Part shown: piece after piece, positions 9,479 to 18,630 of the stretch
How positions within the stretch are numbered: position 1 is the first letter of the stretch
Layout: each line of letters opens with the position of its first letter
Source: Candidatus Spechtbacteria bacterium
GTDB taxonomy: Bacteria > Patescibacteriota > Minisyncoccia > Spechtbacterales > JACPHP01
Reading direction: 5' to 3'
Assembly (NCBI GenBank): GCA_016188605.1
Contig: JACPHP010000008.1
Location: forward strand, 1-48,731
Length of the DNA: 48,731 nucleotides
Notes under the pieces: model-generated
The model's input: only the letters and a program-made list of their open reading frames with translations
The model's database searches: none
What the model was told of the DNA's origin: nothing
Program-made: the position numbers and the translations under genes

Positions 9479-9727
9479 TTAGACGCTAAGTCGTGGACAC
9501 TCTTCCTTGATCGCGACTATAATCAAACCGACAGTAGCAAATAGTATTGCTGAGAGCAGGCCAAATATCAGCATACTGCCTATGATTGCTCCAAGCCACA
9601 TACTATGGATTAAGTAGAGATTAAGAGGTATTCCAACAAAACCAATTCCTCCTGCTATGATTCCAGTCACTATAATTTTTTCAAGGATGTCGACGATTTT
9701 CATTGCGAACTTTATCATGGCTTTCAT
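9479..9727 (-). CDS. Small membrane protein, translationally coupled to LOG-like gene
   Basis: An 82-aa protein starting MKAMIKFAMKIVDILEKI with two hydrophobic segments (IIVTGIIAGGIGFVGIPLNLYLI and WLGAIIGSMLIFGLLSAILFATVGLIIVAI, each shown here in part) and a short charged tail KEECPRLSV. The ATG overlaps the TAA of the upstream LOG-like gene as TAATG, so I place the start there rather than nine codons upstream. The coupling suggests the two products are made together, perhaps as a membrane partner of the nucleotide-binding protein, but that is inference. No family recognised. Confidence 0.7.
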   Translation of the reverse strand: MKAMIKFAMKIVDILEKIIVTGIIAGGIGFVGIPLNLYLIHSMWLGAIIGSMLIFGLLSAILFATVGLIIVAIKEECPRLSV

Positions 9728-10395
9728 TAGTGTTCCAACCCGCCGGTCAGCCACTTCCAGCAGTTCAGCTCAATGGCTTTTAGTACAGCTTCTTTAGCGG
9801 TTTTTACAGCTTCTATCTGCACGCGCTTGCGTGCATCGAGGTATTGATCTGCGAGTTTTTCGCTCCAGCCGCCGGTGTCGCGCAATACGACTATCGGAAT
9901 ATTGGCTTGATAGGCGATTGCAATTTCTGTGAGCGTGCCAGATCCGCCACTGATGCAAATGATTGCGTCACAGCTTAGCACCAGCGCCAACTCCCGTCCG
10001 CCTCCGCGCTCCATGCCGCTTGCGATGATGATGTCCGCGTTTTCTTTCTCGTACACATCATCAAGTCCTTTACCATAAGTTACGCCGATAGTCAGTCCGC
10101 CAACTTTTTTAGCGCCACGGCAGGCCGCTGTGGAAAGCGAGTCATAATCTTTTTCCGCGCCGAACATTAGCACAGCGCCTGCGAGAGCTACGTATTTGCC
10201 GATTTGCTCAGCTAGCTTTGCGATGTTGTCGCTGTAAGCCAGATCAGCCGCAGAGCCCATTACACCAATCTGCAGTTTTCTGTTCGCCCCGTTCGAGGCA
10301 TCGCCTCTAATGGGGCCCGCACCTTCGCGGCCTCGCAAAAGCTCCCGTACTTTTTCGCGGAAATCATAATCTTTCCCGAAGTTAGCATATCCCAT
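9727..10395 (-). CDS. LOG/TIGR00725-like Rossmann nucleotide-binding protein
   Basis: The protein has the LOG (lysine-decarboxylase-like) Rossmann layout: IGVMGSA, then CRGAKKVGGLTIGVTYG, MERGGGRELALVLSCDAIICISGGSGTLTEIA near residues 128-160, where SGGSGTLTE corresponds to the family PGGxGTxxE motif (shown in part). It fits the TIGR00725 type of putative nucleotide-binding proteins better than true cytokinin-activating LOG. A strong Shine-Dalgarno (AAGGAGG) lies 7 bp before the ATG. Residues 26-37 (AGPIRGDASNGA) are encoded by a palindrome that also occurs in thyX in the same frame, so this N-terminal segment looks like an insertion. The exact substrate is unknown. Confidence 0.85.
   Translation of the reverse strand: MGYANFGKDYDFREKVRELLRGREGAGPIRGDASNGANRKLQIGVMGSAADLAYSDNIAKLAEQIGKYVALAGAVLMFGAEKDYDSLSTAACRGAKKVGGLTIGVTYGKGLDDVYEKENADIIIASGMERGGGRELALVLSCDAIICISGGSGTLTEIAIAYQANIPIVVLRDTGGWSEKLADQYLDARKRVQIEAVKTAKEAVLKAIELNCWKWLTGGLEH
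10285..10317. repeat. CCCCGTTAGAGGC palindrome inside LOG-like gene
   Basis: Arms GCCCCGTTCGAGGC / GCCTCTAATGGGGC with a 3-nt loop and two mismatches. It is nearly the same palindrome as at 24273-24311 in thyX and gives the same peptide pattern A-x-P-(I/V)-R-G-x-A-S-N-G-A. Confidence 0.85.
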
Positions 10396-10406
10396 TGCCT
10401 TCCTCC

Positions 10407-10511
10407 TTAGTCCGTAACTTCAGTCGTTGCTTTGCATTCGGGGCACATGTATTTGGTGCTAGTGCTCCAGTAGCGCAGAAGATTTTCCTCGACAATAATC
10501 AGTTCTTCCAT
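10407..10511 (-). CDS. 34-aa CPxC mini-protein upstream of LOG-like gene
   Basis: A short frame that translates to MEELIIVEENLLRYWSTSTK followed by a CPEC pair and a short acidic tail. Its stop TAA sits directly against the AAGGAGG of the LOG-like gene, 11 bp before that start, which is typical operon spacing. A single CxxC suggests half of a zinc ribbon, possibly completed by dimerisation. No good Shine-Dalgarno precedes its own ATG. The evidence is position, CxxC and clean codons; there is no homology call. Confidence 0.5.
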   Translation of the reverse strand: MEELIIVEENLLRYWSTSTKYMCPECKATTEVTD

Positions 10512-10684
10512 GTTATCATCGCTGTTTTTACGCGAGCAATCTTGCTTATGTCATTGTTTATTCAATCCGATATAGATGCGCATCTTTTCTCCTATCACGG
10601 CTTGCCTCCTTTCTTCGGCGACTTATTAAAGAACATACCCTTTGACTCGTATCTCCCGTATTAGTGGGGGATACTCGCTCAGGG

Positions 10685-10711
10685 TTGTTTTTCGCCGATG
10701 GCGAAAAACAA
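10685..10711. repeat. Perfect 12-bp hairpin beside ncRNA terminator
   Basis: TTGTTTTTCGCC / GGCGAAAAACAA with a GAT loop, next to the ACCAGCCG hairpin at 10715-10736. It may serve as a second terminator for the minus strand. Confidence 0.7.
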
Positions 10712-10873
10712 AAAACCAGCCGTTTTCACGGCTGGTCCTGTTGTGCCAAGTTTTTATTGAGATTAACCCAAATAAGGACTTAGCATTACAAAATCGCCGC
10801 GAAAAGCGCCGGTAAAGTAATGCCAGAAAAAGGAAGTCGTTGTTTTATTGTTTATTTGGGTTAGGGAATTCAT
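10705..10873 (-). ncRNA. Candidate structured small RNA with own promoter and terminator
   Basis: On the minus strand, TTGACA (10903-10908) and TAAAAG (10880-10885) are 17 bp apart, so a transcript would start near 10873. It would fold into three nested helices: TAACCCAAATAA/TTATTTGGGTTA (10852-10863 with 10764-10775), GACTT/AAGTC (10834-10838 with 10777-10781) and GCATTAC/GTAATGC (10817-10823 with 10783-10789). The unpaired bases are mostly on the 5' side. It ends at a terminator, ACCAGCCG-loop-CGGCTGGT (10715-10736) followed by TTTTTTGTTTTT. A 36-codon frame from ATGAATTCC runs through it but has no Shine-Dalgarno. I do not recognise it as 6S, tmRNA, SRP RNA or RNase P RNA. Confidence 0.6.
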
Positions 10874-10879
10874 AATTAT

Positions 10880-10908
10880 CTTTTATCACTATACTATAAT
10901 CTTGTCAA
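10880..10908 (-). promoter_or_regulatory. Promoter of candidate small RNA
   Basis: TTGACA at 10903-10908 and TAAAAG at 10880-10885 on the minus strand, spacing 17 bp. It lies between tRNA-Met(CAT) and the structured transcript. Confidence 0.55.
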
Positions 10909-10913
10909 GCGTG

Positions 10914-10985
10914 TGCCGGCGGAAAGAGTTGAACTTTCTACCCAACGCTTATGAAACGTTTGCTCTTCCGATGAGCTACGCCGGC
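10914..10985 (-). tRNA. tRNA with CAT anticodon (elongator Met or Ile2)
   Basis: Acceptor arms GCCGGCG / CGCCGGC, D arm TAGCTCATCGGAAGAGCA, anticodon stem AACGT/GCGTT with loop TTCATAA (anticodon CAT), and T arm GAAAG-TTCAACT-CTTTC. Discriminator A; the bases after it are CAC, so CCA is not encoded. Because a separate initiator tRNA is at 11473, this one is elongator Met or the Ile2 tRNA that needs lysidine; sequence alone does not decide. Confidence 0.92.
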
Positions 10986-10987
10986 GT

Positions 10988-11287
10988 TTAAGTTTGCCTC
11001 TCTTCTAGATAATATCTAATTTGTTTCTTTAAAAATTTTCTACCTGATCCGCTTTTTAGAAATTGCTCCCGACCCAGCGCATCTTTTTTATTAATATAAG
11101 TCTCACAGTAAATTCGCTTCCAGATTTTATCGAATCCATCAGTTAAACCACCGTGTAGTTTATCTCTTGTAGTTTTGCCACCTCTACCTTCATTGTGTTG
11201 AGCTAGTCGCGCGTCTACATTAGCCGTGAAGCCAATATACCAACTCTTATCTAATTGATTCTCTAATACGTAGACAACATAATACAT
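10988..11287 (-). CDS. GIY-YIG domain protein (URI/UvrC-like small nuclease)
   Basis: A 99-aa single-domain protein. The GIY-YIG core is visible as YYVVYVLENQ...SWYIGFTANVDARLAQHN, followed by the conserved Arg/His helix region, the GGKT segment and a C-terminal EQFLKSGSGRKFLKK, where the Glu and Lys/Arg are the usual active-site and DNA-contact residues of stand-alone URI-type proteins. Members cut or bind DNA, but the role of most stand-alone copies is not known. The ATG at 11287 is preferred over the in-frame TTG at 11296. It lies between two tRNA genes on the same strand. Confidence 0.88.
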   Translation of the reverse strand: MYYVVYVLENQLDKSWYIGFTANVDARLAQHNEGRGGKTTRDKLHGGLTDGFDKIWKRIYCETYINKKDALGREQFLKSGSGRKFLKKQIRYYLEERQT

Positions 11288-11318
11288 ATTCTTCAATTAC
11301 TATATTATATTTTGTATG

Positions 11319-11430
11319 CCCCGTAAAGGACGTAAAGGCGCTCTAGCGCCCACGCTCCACGTGGCACGCGTAAATACAAGAAGCACGTTAATAACGTGCT
11401 TCTTGTCACGCAGCACCTTCCTATACGGGG
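11319..11430. repeat. Large CCCCGT...ACGGGG palindromic element beside initiator tRNA
   Basis: Bounded by CCCCGTAAAGG and CTATACGGGG. Inside is a perfect 15-bp hairpin ACAAGAAGCACGTTA / TAACGTGCTTCTTGT (11376-11406) and GGCGCTCTAGCGCC (11338-11351). A further hairpin, GAAAATTGC / GCAATTTTC, lies just outside. The ends match the element family found in miaA, thyX, the LOG-like gene and the gatB leader. Confidence 0.75.
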
Positions 11431-11472
11431 CGGTGCCGCGTGGAAAATTGCATAGCAATTTTCTTTACGCGG

Positions 11473-11544
11473 TTGCGGGGGCAGGAATTGCACCTGCGAC
11501 CTCAAGGTTATGGGCCTTGCGAGCTACTGCTGCTCTACCCCGCT
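11473..11544 (-). tRNA. Initiator tRNA-fMet (CAT)
   Basis: Cloverleaf with acceptor AGCGGGG / CCCCGCA, so position 1 (A) faces A72 without pairing, the hallmark of bacterial initiators. The D arm is GAGCAGCAGTAGCTC and the anticodon loop CCCATAA. The anticodon stem CAAGG/CCTTG has only two of the three G:C pairs normally conserved in initiators. The 3' end is A then CCG, so CCA is not encoded and must be added. Confidence 0.92.
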
Positions 11545-11639
11545 ATTACATTAGACTACTATATCATAATAATGCATTTAATACAACCAATTAATAAGGG
11601 CCGCTATATACAGCGACCCAAGTATACTGATGCTTTTCG

Positions 11640-11723
11640 TTATTTGTTTTCCTTATCAAGTGAAAGCAAAAAATTTTCAAGCTCTTCGTATTCCTTATCA
11701 CTTGCAAGTATTTTTTGCATCAT
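11640..11723 (-). CDS. 27-aa charged mini-protein with strong Shine-Dalgarno
   Basis: The minus strand has AAAAGGAGG, six bases, then ATGATG, and a frame encoding MMQKILASDKEYEELENFLL plus SLDKENK. The peptide is acidic and predicted helical. A promoter-like TTGACT-17 bp-TTAATC lies upstream, right after the terminator of the Cys-rich gene, and initiator tRNA is about 95 bp downstream on the same strand. The strong ribosome site in a genome where core genes lack one argues for real translation. No function can be proposed. Confidence 0.6.
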   Translation of the reverse strand: MMQKILASDKEYEELENFLLSLDKENK

Positions 11724-11792
11724 CGCAACCTCCTTTTTTAGGAACTAATTACTAGATTAACAGTATAAAGACAGTAAAGTCAAAAATAAAAA

Positions 11793-11812
11793 GGGCAAGC
11801 GGTTGCTTGCCC
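11793..11812 (-). terminator. Terminator after zinc-ribbon gene
   Basis: GGGCAAGC / GCTTGCCC with a 4-nt loop; on the minus strand it is followed by TTTTTATTTTTG. It lies 23 bp past the stop of the gene at 11836. Confidence 0.85.
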
Positions 11813-11835
11813 AAAAGAAAAAAGACCCTAAAGGA

Positions 11836-12003
11836 TCATTTTGAAAATTTTACCCGAACCGGATGTTCTTGCTCATCGTGTTCCAGCCCGCATTCTCTGC
11901 ATAAAACAGTAAGGCCTTCTTCGGACGAACACGAGCAATAGAAAATCTTTCCTCCTTCAATTTCCTCACCGCAATCGCCGCATACTATTGTTTTTTCGCG
12001 CAC
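11836..12003 (-). CDS. Small double CxxC zinc-ribbon protein (GTG start)
   Basis: A 55-aa protein with CGDCGEEIEGGKIFYC, CSC and LCRECGLEHDEQEH, which gives two zinc-binding pairs plus extra Cys/His. I place the start at GTG 12003 because GGAGAAAGGAAGAACT precedes it. The longer frame to 12108 would begin inside the promoter -35 box. On the minus strand TTGACA (12100-12105) and TATACT (12078-12083) give a leader of about 70 nt containing two small hairpins. The role is unknown; small Cys-rich proteins of this type often bind nucleic acid or partner proteins. Confidence 0.7.
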   Translation of the reverse strand: MREKTIVCGDCGEEIEGGKIFYCSCSSEEGLTVLCRECGLEHDEQEHPVRVKFSK

Positions 12004-12077
12004 AGTTCTTCCTTTCTCCTTTATTATGCCTTGGCTCACATGGCCAAACGCATAAAACACCAAATTGTTGTGGTGTA

Positions 12078-12105
12078 AGTATAGCAAATTAAATCGGTAT
12101 GTCAA
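12078..12105 (-). promoter_or_regulatory. Promoter of zinc-ribbon gene
   Basis: TTGACA and TATACT with 16-bp spacing on the minus strand. A (CAG)11 microsatellite ends 13 bp upstream of the -35 box. Confidence 0.75.
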
Positions 12106-12117
12106 CACCCCGCCCCG

Positions 12118-12152
<35 letters not shown>

Positions 12153-12175
12153 GCAGTTTTTCTAATAGGTAGGCG

Positions 12176-12215
12176 AAGGACGGACCGACCCTCTTAGGAG
12201 GGTCGGTCCGTCCTT
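12176..12215. repeat. GGACGGACCGACCCTC palindrome, copy 1
   Basis: Perfect 18-bp arms AAGGACGGACCGACCCTC and complement, 4-nt loop. The same palindrome recurs at 33691-33729 between miaA and the DUF5667 gene. Confidence 0.95.
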
Positions 12216-12291
12216 AAGGTCTAAAATATTCAAGACGAGAGAGAGTTGAGAGAGAGTTGAGATCAATTTTGTCCTATGCTAATATGAATGT

Positions 12292-12678
12292 ATGTTTATA
12301 GTAGGATTATTTGTTGCGGCAGTTGTATCGTCGGCATCGTTTTTTTTGATTATCTTTTTGACAACACCGCAGGGAGGTTCGTTCGTTATTGCTCTATTTT
12401 TTTTTACTTTTTTCCTTTCGCTAACAAGCACCGCGGCGCTTTTGGGTATGTTATTTGATTATCTTGTTGGTTGGCGCAAGAGGCCTGTATTGGTAGACGG
12501 CTTGCAGGATAGAAGCGCGCGAACCTCAAATAGCTTTCGCAGAGGGATATTACTGGGAGGCTTTGGGACACTGCTTTTGCTTTTGCAGTCGTGGGGCATG
12601 CTCACGCTTGGTGTCGCAATAATCGCCTTCATTCCCTTTGCTCTCTTAGAAACTTATATAATAGGTAATTCACTATGA
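12292..12678 (+). CDS. Small four-helix membrane protein upstream of pheS
   Basis: A 128-aa protein with about four hydrophobic segments: residues 2-24, 29-54, 84-97 and 102-124. A short basic cytoplasmic loop (WRKRPVLVDGLQDRSARTSNSFRRG) separates the two pairs. Its TGA overlaps the ATG of pheS as ATGA, so the two are translationally coupled. This coupling of an uncharacterised membrane protein to phenylalanyl-tRNA synthetase is a recurring style in reduced genomes but says nothing firm about function. No family recognised. Confidence 0.75.
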   Translation: MFIVGLFVAAVVSSASFFLIIFLTTPQGGSFVIALFFFTFFLSLTSTAALLGMLFDYLVGWRKRPVLVDGLQDRSARTSNSFRRGILLGGFGTLLLLLQSWGMLTLGVAIIAFIPFALLETYIIGNSL

Positions 12679-13724
12679 AAGACTTGCAAGAATACAAACA
12701 ACAGCTTGTTCGTGAGATAGATTCTAAAAAAACACTTCACGATTTGGAAGAGCTTTATCGTACGCATTTGGGCAGAAAGGGTGAACTTGCCGTGGAACTT
12801 AAAAATTTATCTTCGCTTTCTCCAGAAGAGCGCAAGCAAAGAGGCGCGGAACTAAATAGTGTTAAAACCGATCTTGAAGCTGTGTTTAGCATGAAGAGCG
12901 CGGAGCTTCGTATAAACGAGCAGAGCGATCAGCTTGAACGCGAATGGATTGACGTAACAGCGCCTGGTATGCGCCAAGTGCGCGGCCACCTGAATCCCTT
13001 AACGCATATTGCGCTTGAGATAGAGCAGATATTCTCATCCATGGGGTTTGGCGTTGCTGAAGGTCCTGAAATTGAGAATGAATGGTATAACTTTGACGCG
13101 CTTAACATTCCGGCAGATCATCCGGCGCGTGATATGTGGGACACTTTCTGGCTAAAGCCAGAAAGTCAAAAGTCAAAAGTCAAAAGTCAAAAGTTACTAC
13201 TTAGAACCCATACATCTCCCGTACAGATTCGCTACATGGAAAGCCATAAGCCGCCATTTCGTATTATCGCGCCGGGCAAAGTGTTTCGACACGAGGCAAC
13301 GGACGCATCGCACGGCTTCCAGCTTTTTCAGGTGGAGGGTTTGATGGTTGATAAGAATATAAGCGTGGCTAATTTTCGCGCGGTGATGGGGCAGTTTTTC
13401 CAGCAGATTTTTGGCAATAAGCAGATTCAAATGCGATTGCGCCCGAGCTACTTTCCATTTGTCGAGCCGGGTTTTGAAATGGATATCACGTGTATTATCT
13501 GTAATGGCAAAGGATGTTCCGTGTGCGCGCAGGGCGGCTGGGTGGAAATTGGCGGGGCTGGCATGGTACACCCAAAGGTTCTTGATGCGGTACAGCTTAA
13601 TCCTAACGAATGGCAAGGTTTTGCTTTTGGGCTAGGCATGGATAGAATCGCGATGATGAAATATAAGGTTAATGATATACGATTGCTTTATAGTGGCGAT
13701 GTCAGATTAATAAAACAATTTTAG
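12675..13724 (+). CDS. pheS: Phenylalanyl-tRNA synthetase alpha subunit
   Basis: Catalytic subunit that activates Phe and charges tRNA-Phe, with PheT as (alpha-beta)2. The N-terminal coiled coil (residues 1-95) is followed by class II motifs: GxxxxxGPEIENEWYNFDALN, LLRTHTSPVQIR (motif 2 region), GKVFRHEATDASHGFQLFQVEGL, and motif 3 GFAFGLGMDRIAM (each shown in part). A four-Cys group (CIICNGKGCSVC) lies in the motif 2-3 interval. Between DTFWL and LLRTHTS is an insertion of about 12 residues encoded by 4.4 tandem AGTCAAA heptamers. The start overlaps the preceding gene. Confidence 0.97.
   Translation: MKDLQEYKQQLVREIDSKKTLHDLEELYRTHLGRKGELAVELKNLSSLSPEERKQRGAELNSVKTDLEAVFSMKSAELRINEQSDQLEREWIDVTAPGMRQVRGHLNPLTHIALEIEQIFSSMGFGVAEGPEIENEWYNFDALNIPADHPARDMWDTFWLKPESQKSKVKSQKLLLRTHTSPVQIRYMESHKPPFRIIAPGKVFRHEATDASHGFQLFQVEGLMVDKNISVANFRAVMGQFFQQIFGNKQIQMRLRPSYFPFVEPGFEMDITCIICNGKGCSVCAQGGWVEIGGAGMVHPKVLDAVQLNPNEWQGFAFGLGMDRIAMMKYKVNDIRLLYSGDVRLIKQF
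13164..13194. repeat. Heptanucleotide tandem repeat (AGTCAAA)4.4 inside pheS
   Basis: Four uninterrupted AGTCAAA units plus AGT, translated as SQKSKVKSQK. Loss or gain of one unit would shift the pheS frame. Confidence 0.95.
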
Positions 13725-13725
13725 T

Positions 13726-15780
13726 ATGAAGTTTTCATACAACCTAATTCAATCTCACGTTGCAAAAAGTCTTCCGCCGGCAGAAAAACTAGCAGAGCTT
13801 TTGACAATGCACAGTTTTGAGGTTGAGGGAGTGGAAAAAGTAAAAGACGATTATATTCTTACAATTGATATTTTGCCAAATCGCGCTCATGATTGTTTGT
13901 CACATATTGGTATAGCTCGCGAGGCAGCGGCTGTTACGGGGCTGGCGCTTAAACAGATTCCATCAATTGTTGGAAAATTACCTAGCTCTTCCAAATCTCT
14001 GAAGAATCTTGAAGTAAAAGTTGAAGACATTAATCTTTGTTCGCGTTATACCGCGATGGTGATGGCTGATGTAGAAGTTGGTCCTTCGCCGCAGTGGCTG
14101 CGAAATTATCTTGAAGTTTTGGGAATGCGTCCAATCAACAATATTGTTGACGCGGCAAACTTTGTGATGTTGGAAACTGGCCAGCCCTTGCACGCGTTTG
14201 ATTTTGATAAGCTCTCGGGCGGCGATAAAAAAACATTGATTGTTCGCAGCGCCAAAAATGGCGAGCCAATTACTACGCTTGATAACCAAGCATTGCTTTT
14301 GCCGGAGTCGGCGTTGGTGATAGCCAATGAAGAAGGCGTTTTAGCTGTCGCGGGAATTAAGGGCGGAAAGAAAGCAGAAATTGATGGGGGAACCCACAAT
14401 ATTGTTCTTGAGTCGGCAAATTTTGACAGCGCTTCAATTCGCAAAACATCCCGCGCGACCGGCATTTCAACTGATGCTTCATATCGTTTTGAGCATACAG
14501 TACCGCCAGCATTCGCGTTGTGGGCGCTTGAGCAAGTTGCAGATTTGATTACAGATATCGCAAAAGGTAAAAAGGGTCCTATTCTGGACACCGCGCCGCA
14601 AAATGTGCGGCCGAGAACCGTTGCGATGTCGGAGGCGAGAATGCAAAGTTTGCTCGGCGCTGATATAAAGTTTGCGCAGGCGGCTGAAACTTTAAAGAAA
14701 TTAGGATTTGATGTTGAAAAAAGAAACGCCCAGGTTTTGAAAGTTGGCGTGCCCGTATTTAGGCCTGACGTGGAGCTCGAAGCGGATTTAATAGAAGAAG
14801 TCGGCCGTATTTATGGTTATGAAAATATTAAGGCGCAAGTGCCGATAGCCGAACTTGCTTTGCCGCCAAAAAATGAAGAGCATGACTGGGAAAAGATTGC
14901 CAAAAACAATATCAGAGGAATTGGCGCGGTGGAAGTTTACACCTACTCATTTATTTCCGACCGCCAGAAAGCGGCTTGGGGTTACGGCGATTTAATAGAG
15001 CTAGAAAACCCGATGAGCGCGGAGTTTGCGTATCTTCGCCCGAGCATTGTGCCGCATATTGTGGAAGCGGCAGAGGGAAATCTGCGGTATTTTTCTTCGG
15101 TGCGCCTTTTTGAAATTGGCAAAGTTTTTGAACTTCCATTCAAGGAACACTCTGCGCTTGCCATGGTTATTGCAAGCCGCGCAACACAAGAGCCGCAATT
15201 TTTTGAACTAAAAGGAATAGTTATGGCGTTTTTGGAGAGCTTGGGTATCTCTGACGTTTGGTTTGATGACGCGCTTAAAACAAAAGAAGAAAGTGGTGTT
15301 GAATTTTTACATCCAGCACGCCGCGCGCAGATTAAGGTTGGTCCTGTTGATGGAAGTGAAGTTATAGGTTGGATCGGCGAAGTGCATCCGCGCGTGTTAA
15401 GTGATTTGAAGTTAAAAGGCGAGTACGGCGCGGCTGAACTTGATTTTTATAAAATAGTAAAGCTTGCGCAAGAGGAGCGCGTCTATACTCCGCCATCAAA
15501 ATATCCCGCGGTTGTGCGTGATATCGCGGTGCTGGTACCTCGGCAGTCAAAAGTGGAATGGGTGATACAAAAAATAGAGGCTATAGGAGGGGCGCTTGTG
15601 CAGGATATTGACCTGTTTGATATGTATGAAGGCGAGCACTTGGATAATCCAACCAAGAGTTTGGCGTTTCATATAGTATTTCAATCAGACGATCGTACCC
15701 TGACATCGGAGGAAATTGATGATATCATGGCAAAGATATACTACATGGTTGAAGGAGAAGGGTGGGAAGTACGTAAGTAA
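13726..15780 (+). CDS. pheT: Phenylalanyl-tRNA synthetase beta subunit, short form
   Basis: Beta subunit of PheRS, which carries the editing site and tRNA-binding parts. The 684-aa protein lacks the EMAPII-like OB domain that bacterial PheT usually carries after the first 40 residues: the sequence goes from the N-terminal module (HSFEVEGVEKVKDDYILTIDILPNRAHDCLSHIGIAREAA, shown in part) straight into the B1 core. B3/B4 editing (PINNIVDAANFVMLETGQP), B5, B6/B7 and the C-terminal FDX-ACB domain (SKYPAVVRDIAVLVP...SDDRTLTSEEI) are present. The gene follows pheS by one base. Loss of the OB domain explains the short length. Confidence 0.95.
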   Translation: MKFSYNLIQSHVAKSLPPAEKLAELLTMHSFEVEGVEKVKDDYILTIDILPNRAHDCLSHIGIAREAAAVTGLALKQIPSIVGKLPSSSKSLKNLEVKVEDINLCSRYTAMVMADVEVGPSPQWLRNYLEVLGMRPINNIVDAANFVMLETGQPLHAFDFDKLSGGDKKTLIVRSAKNGEPITTLDNQALLLPESALVIANEEGVLAVAGIKGGKKAEIDGGTHNIVLESANFDSASIRKTSRATGISTDASYRFEHTVPPAFALWALEQVADLITDIAKGKKGPILDTAPQNVRPRTVAMSEARMQSLLGADIKFAQAAETLKKLGFDVEKRNAQVLKVGVPVFRPDVELEADLIEEVGRIYGYENIKAQVPIAELALPPKNEEHDWEKIAKNNIRGIGAVEVYTYSFISDRQKAAWGYGDLIELENPMSAEFAYLRPSIVPHIVEAAEGNLRYFSSVRLFEIGKVFELPFKEHSALAMVIASRATQEPQFFELKGIVMAFLESLGISDVWFDDALKTKEESGVEFLHPARRAQIKVGPVDGSEVIGWIGEVHPRVLSDLKLKGEYGAAELDFYKIVKLAQEERVYTPPSKYPAVVRDIAVLVPRQSKVEWVIQKIEAIGGALVQDIDLFDMYEGEHLDNPTKSLAFHIVFQSDDRTLTSEEIDDIMAKIYYMVEGEGWEVRK

Positions 15781-15898
15781 TGTCAAAATCCAAATTTCAA
15801 ATGACAAATAAATGACTCAATAACTAATGACAAAAAGTTTTAGGATTTTAGGCATTGGGATTTTATTGGAAATTGGAAATTTGGATTTGGGATTTCAT
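15781..15898. repeat. Intergenic hairpin family with CAAATGACAAA words, copy 3
   Basis: Left words AAATCCAAATTTCAAATGAC and right words GAAATTGGAAATTTGGATTT form a long imperfect inverted repeat that ends about 40 bp before gyrB. Confidence 0.8.
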
Positions 15899-15917
15899 GG
15901 CTATGATTTAGATTTAA

Positions 15918-18092
<2,175 letters not shown>

Positions 18093-18113
18093 CTAGTTAT
18101 TAAAAATAAATTT

Positions 18114-18578
18114 ATGGGAATAGAAACAATTATTGGTATTCTTGTAATAGTTCCTGCCTTTTATTTTTTAGGTAAATGGTTGAATAAGTCCGAGAAAGAA
18201 GTAATTGTAGCAAACTTAGATAAAACATTAGAATCTTCTACGATTGCGACTCCAGAGAATAAAATTACAACTAATTTAGATAGGGAATCAATAAAATATT
18301 GGGTAGTAGGTGTTGGAGTCTTCGTCTTTATCGGAGTTGTTTTATACTTTTTGTTTTGGCTAGATAGTCGGGATAGATTAACCCCTGAAGAACAAGCTAA
18401 AATTGAAACGAAAAAACAACTTTATTTGCAAGATATAAAGCATTGTCAAGCAGTAATAGGCACCGAAGTTATAAATATAAATAATGCAGAATTTCAAAGA
18501 TGTAATGCATTGTTACAAGATTTTGAAAACAACGCGTCCTCTGATTCTGGACGTCATTCAGGACCATATGAATATTAG
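18114..18578 (+). CDS. Hypothetical protein with two membrane segments
   Basis: A 154-aa AT-rich gene. The product begins with a hydrophobic segment (residues 3-22, IETIIGILVIVPAFYFLGKW), has a charged stretch, a second membrane segment near residues 62-84 (YWVVGVGVFVFIGVVLYFLFW), and a soluble C-terminal domain with two Cys (DIKHCQAVIG and FQRCNALLQDF) in a helical context. It is the first gene of the AT-rich island that separates gyrB from secE. I do not recognise a family. Even coding character and a single clean frame support a real gene. Confidence 0.65.
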   Translation: MGIETIIGILVIVPAFYFLGKWLNKSEKEVIVANLDKTLESSTIATPENKITTNLDRESIKYWVVGVGVFVFIGVVLYFLFWLDSRDRLTPEEQAKIETKKQLYLQDIKHCQAVIGTEVININNAEFQRCNALLQDFENNASSDSGRHSGPYEY

Positions 18579-18630
18579 TTTATGGTAAATGGTGTCAATC
18601 TCGACTTCTAAACTTAAAAATAATATACAT

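Noticed and set aside
10755-10870. 36-codon frame in the candidate small RNA
   Set aside because: No ribosome site, and the sequence is better explained by nested helices.
12004-12108. Longer start for the zinc-ribbon gene at 12108
   Set aside because: It would begin inside the -35 box of the gene's own promoter; GTG 12003 has a ribosome site.
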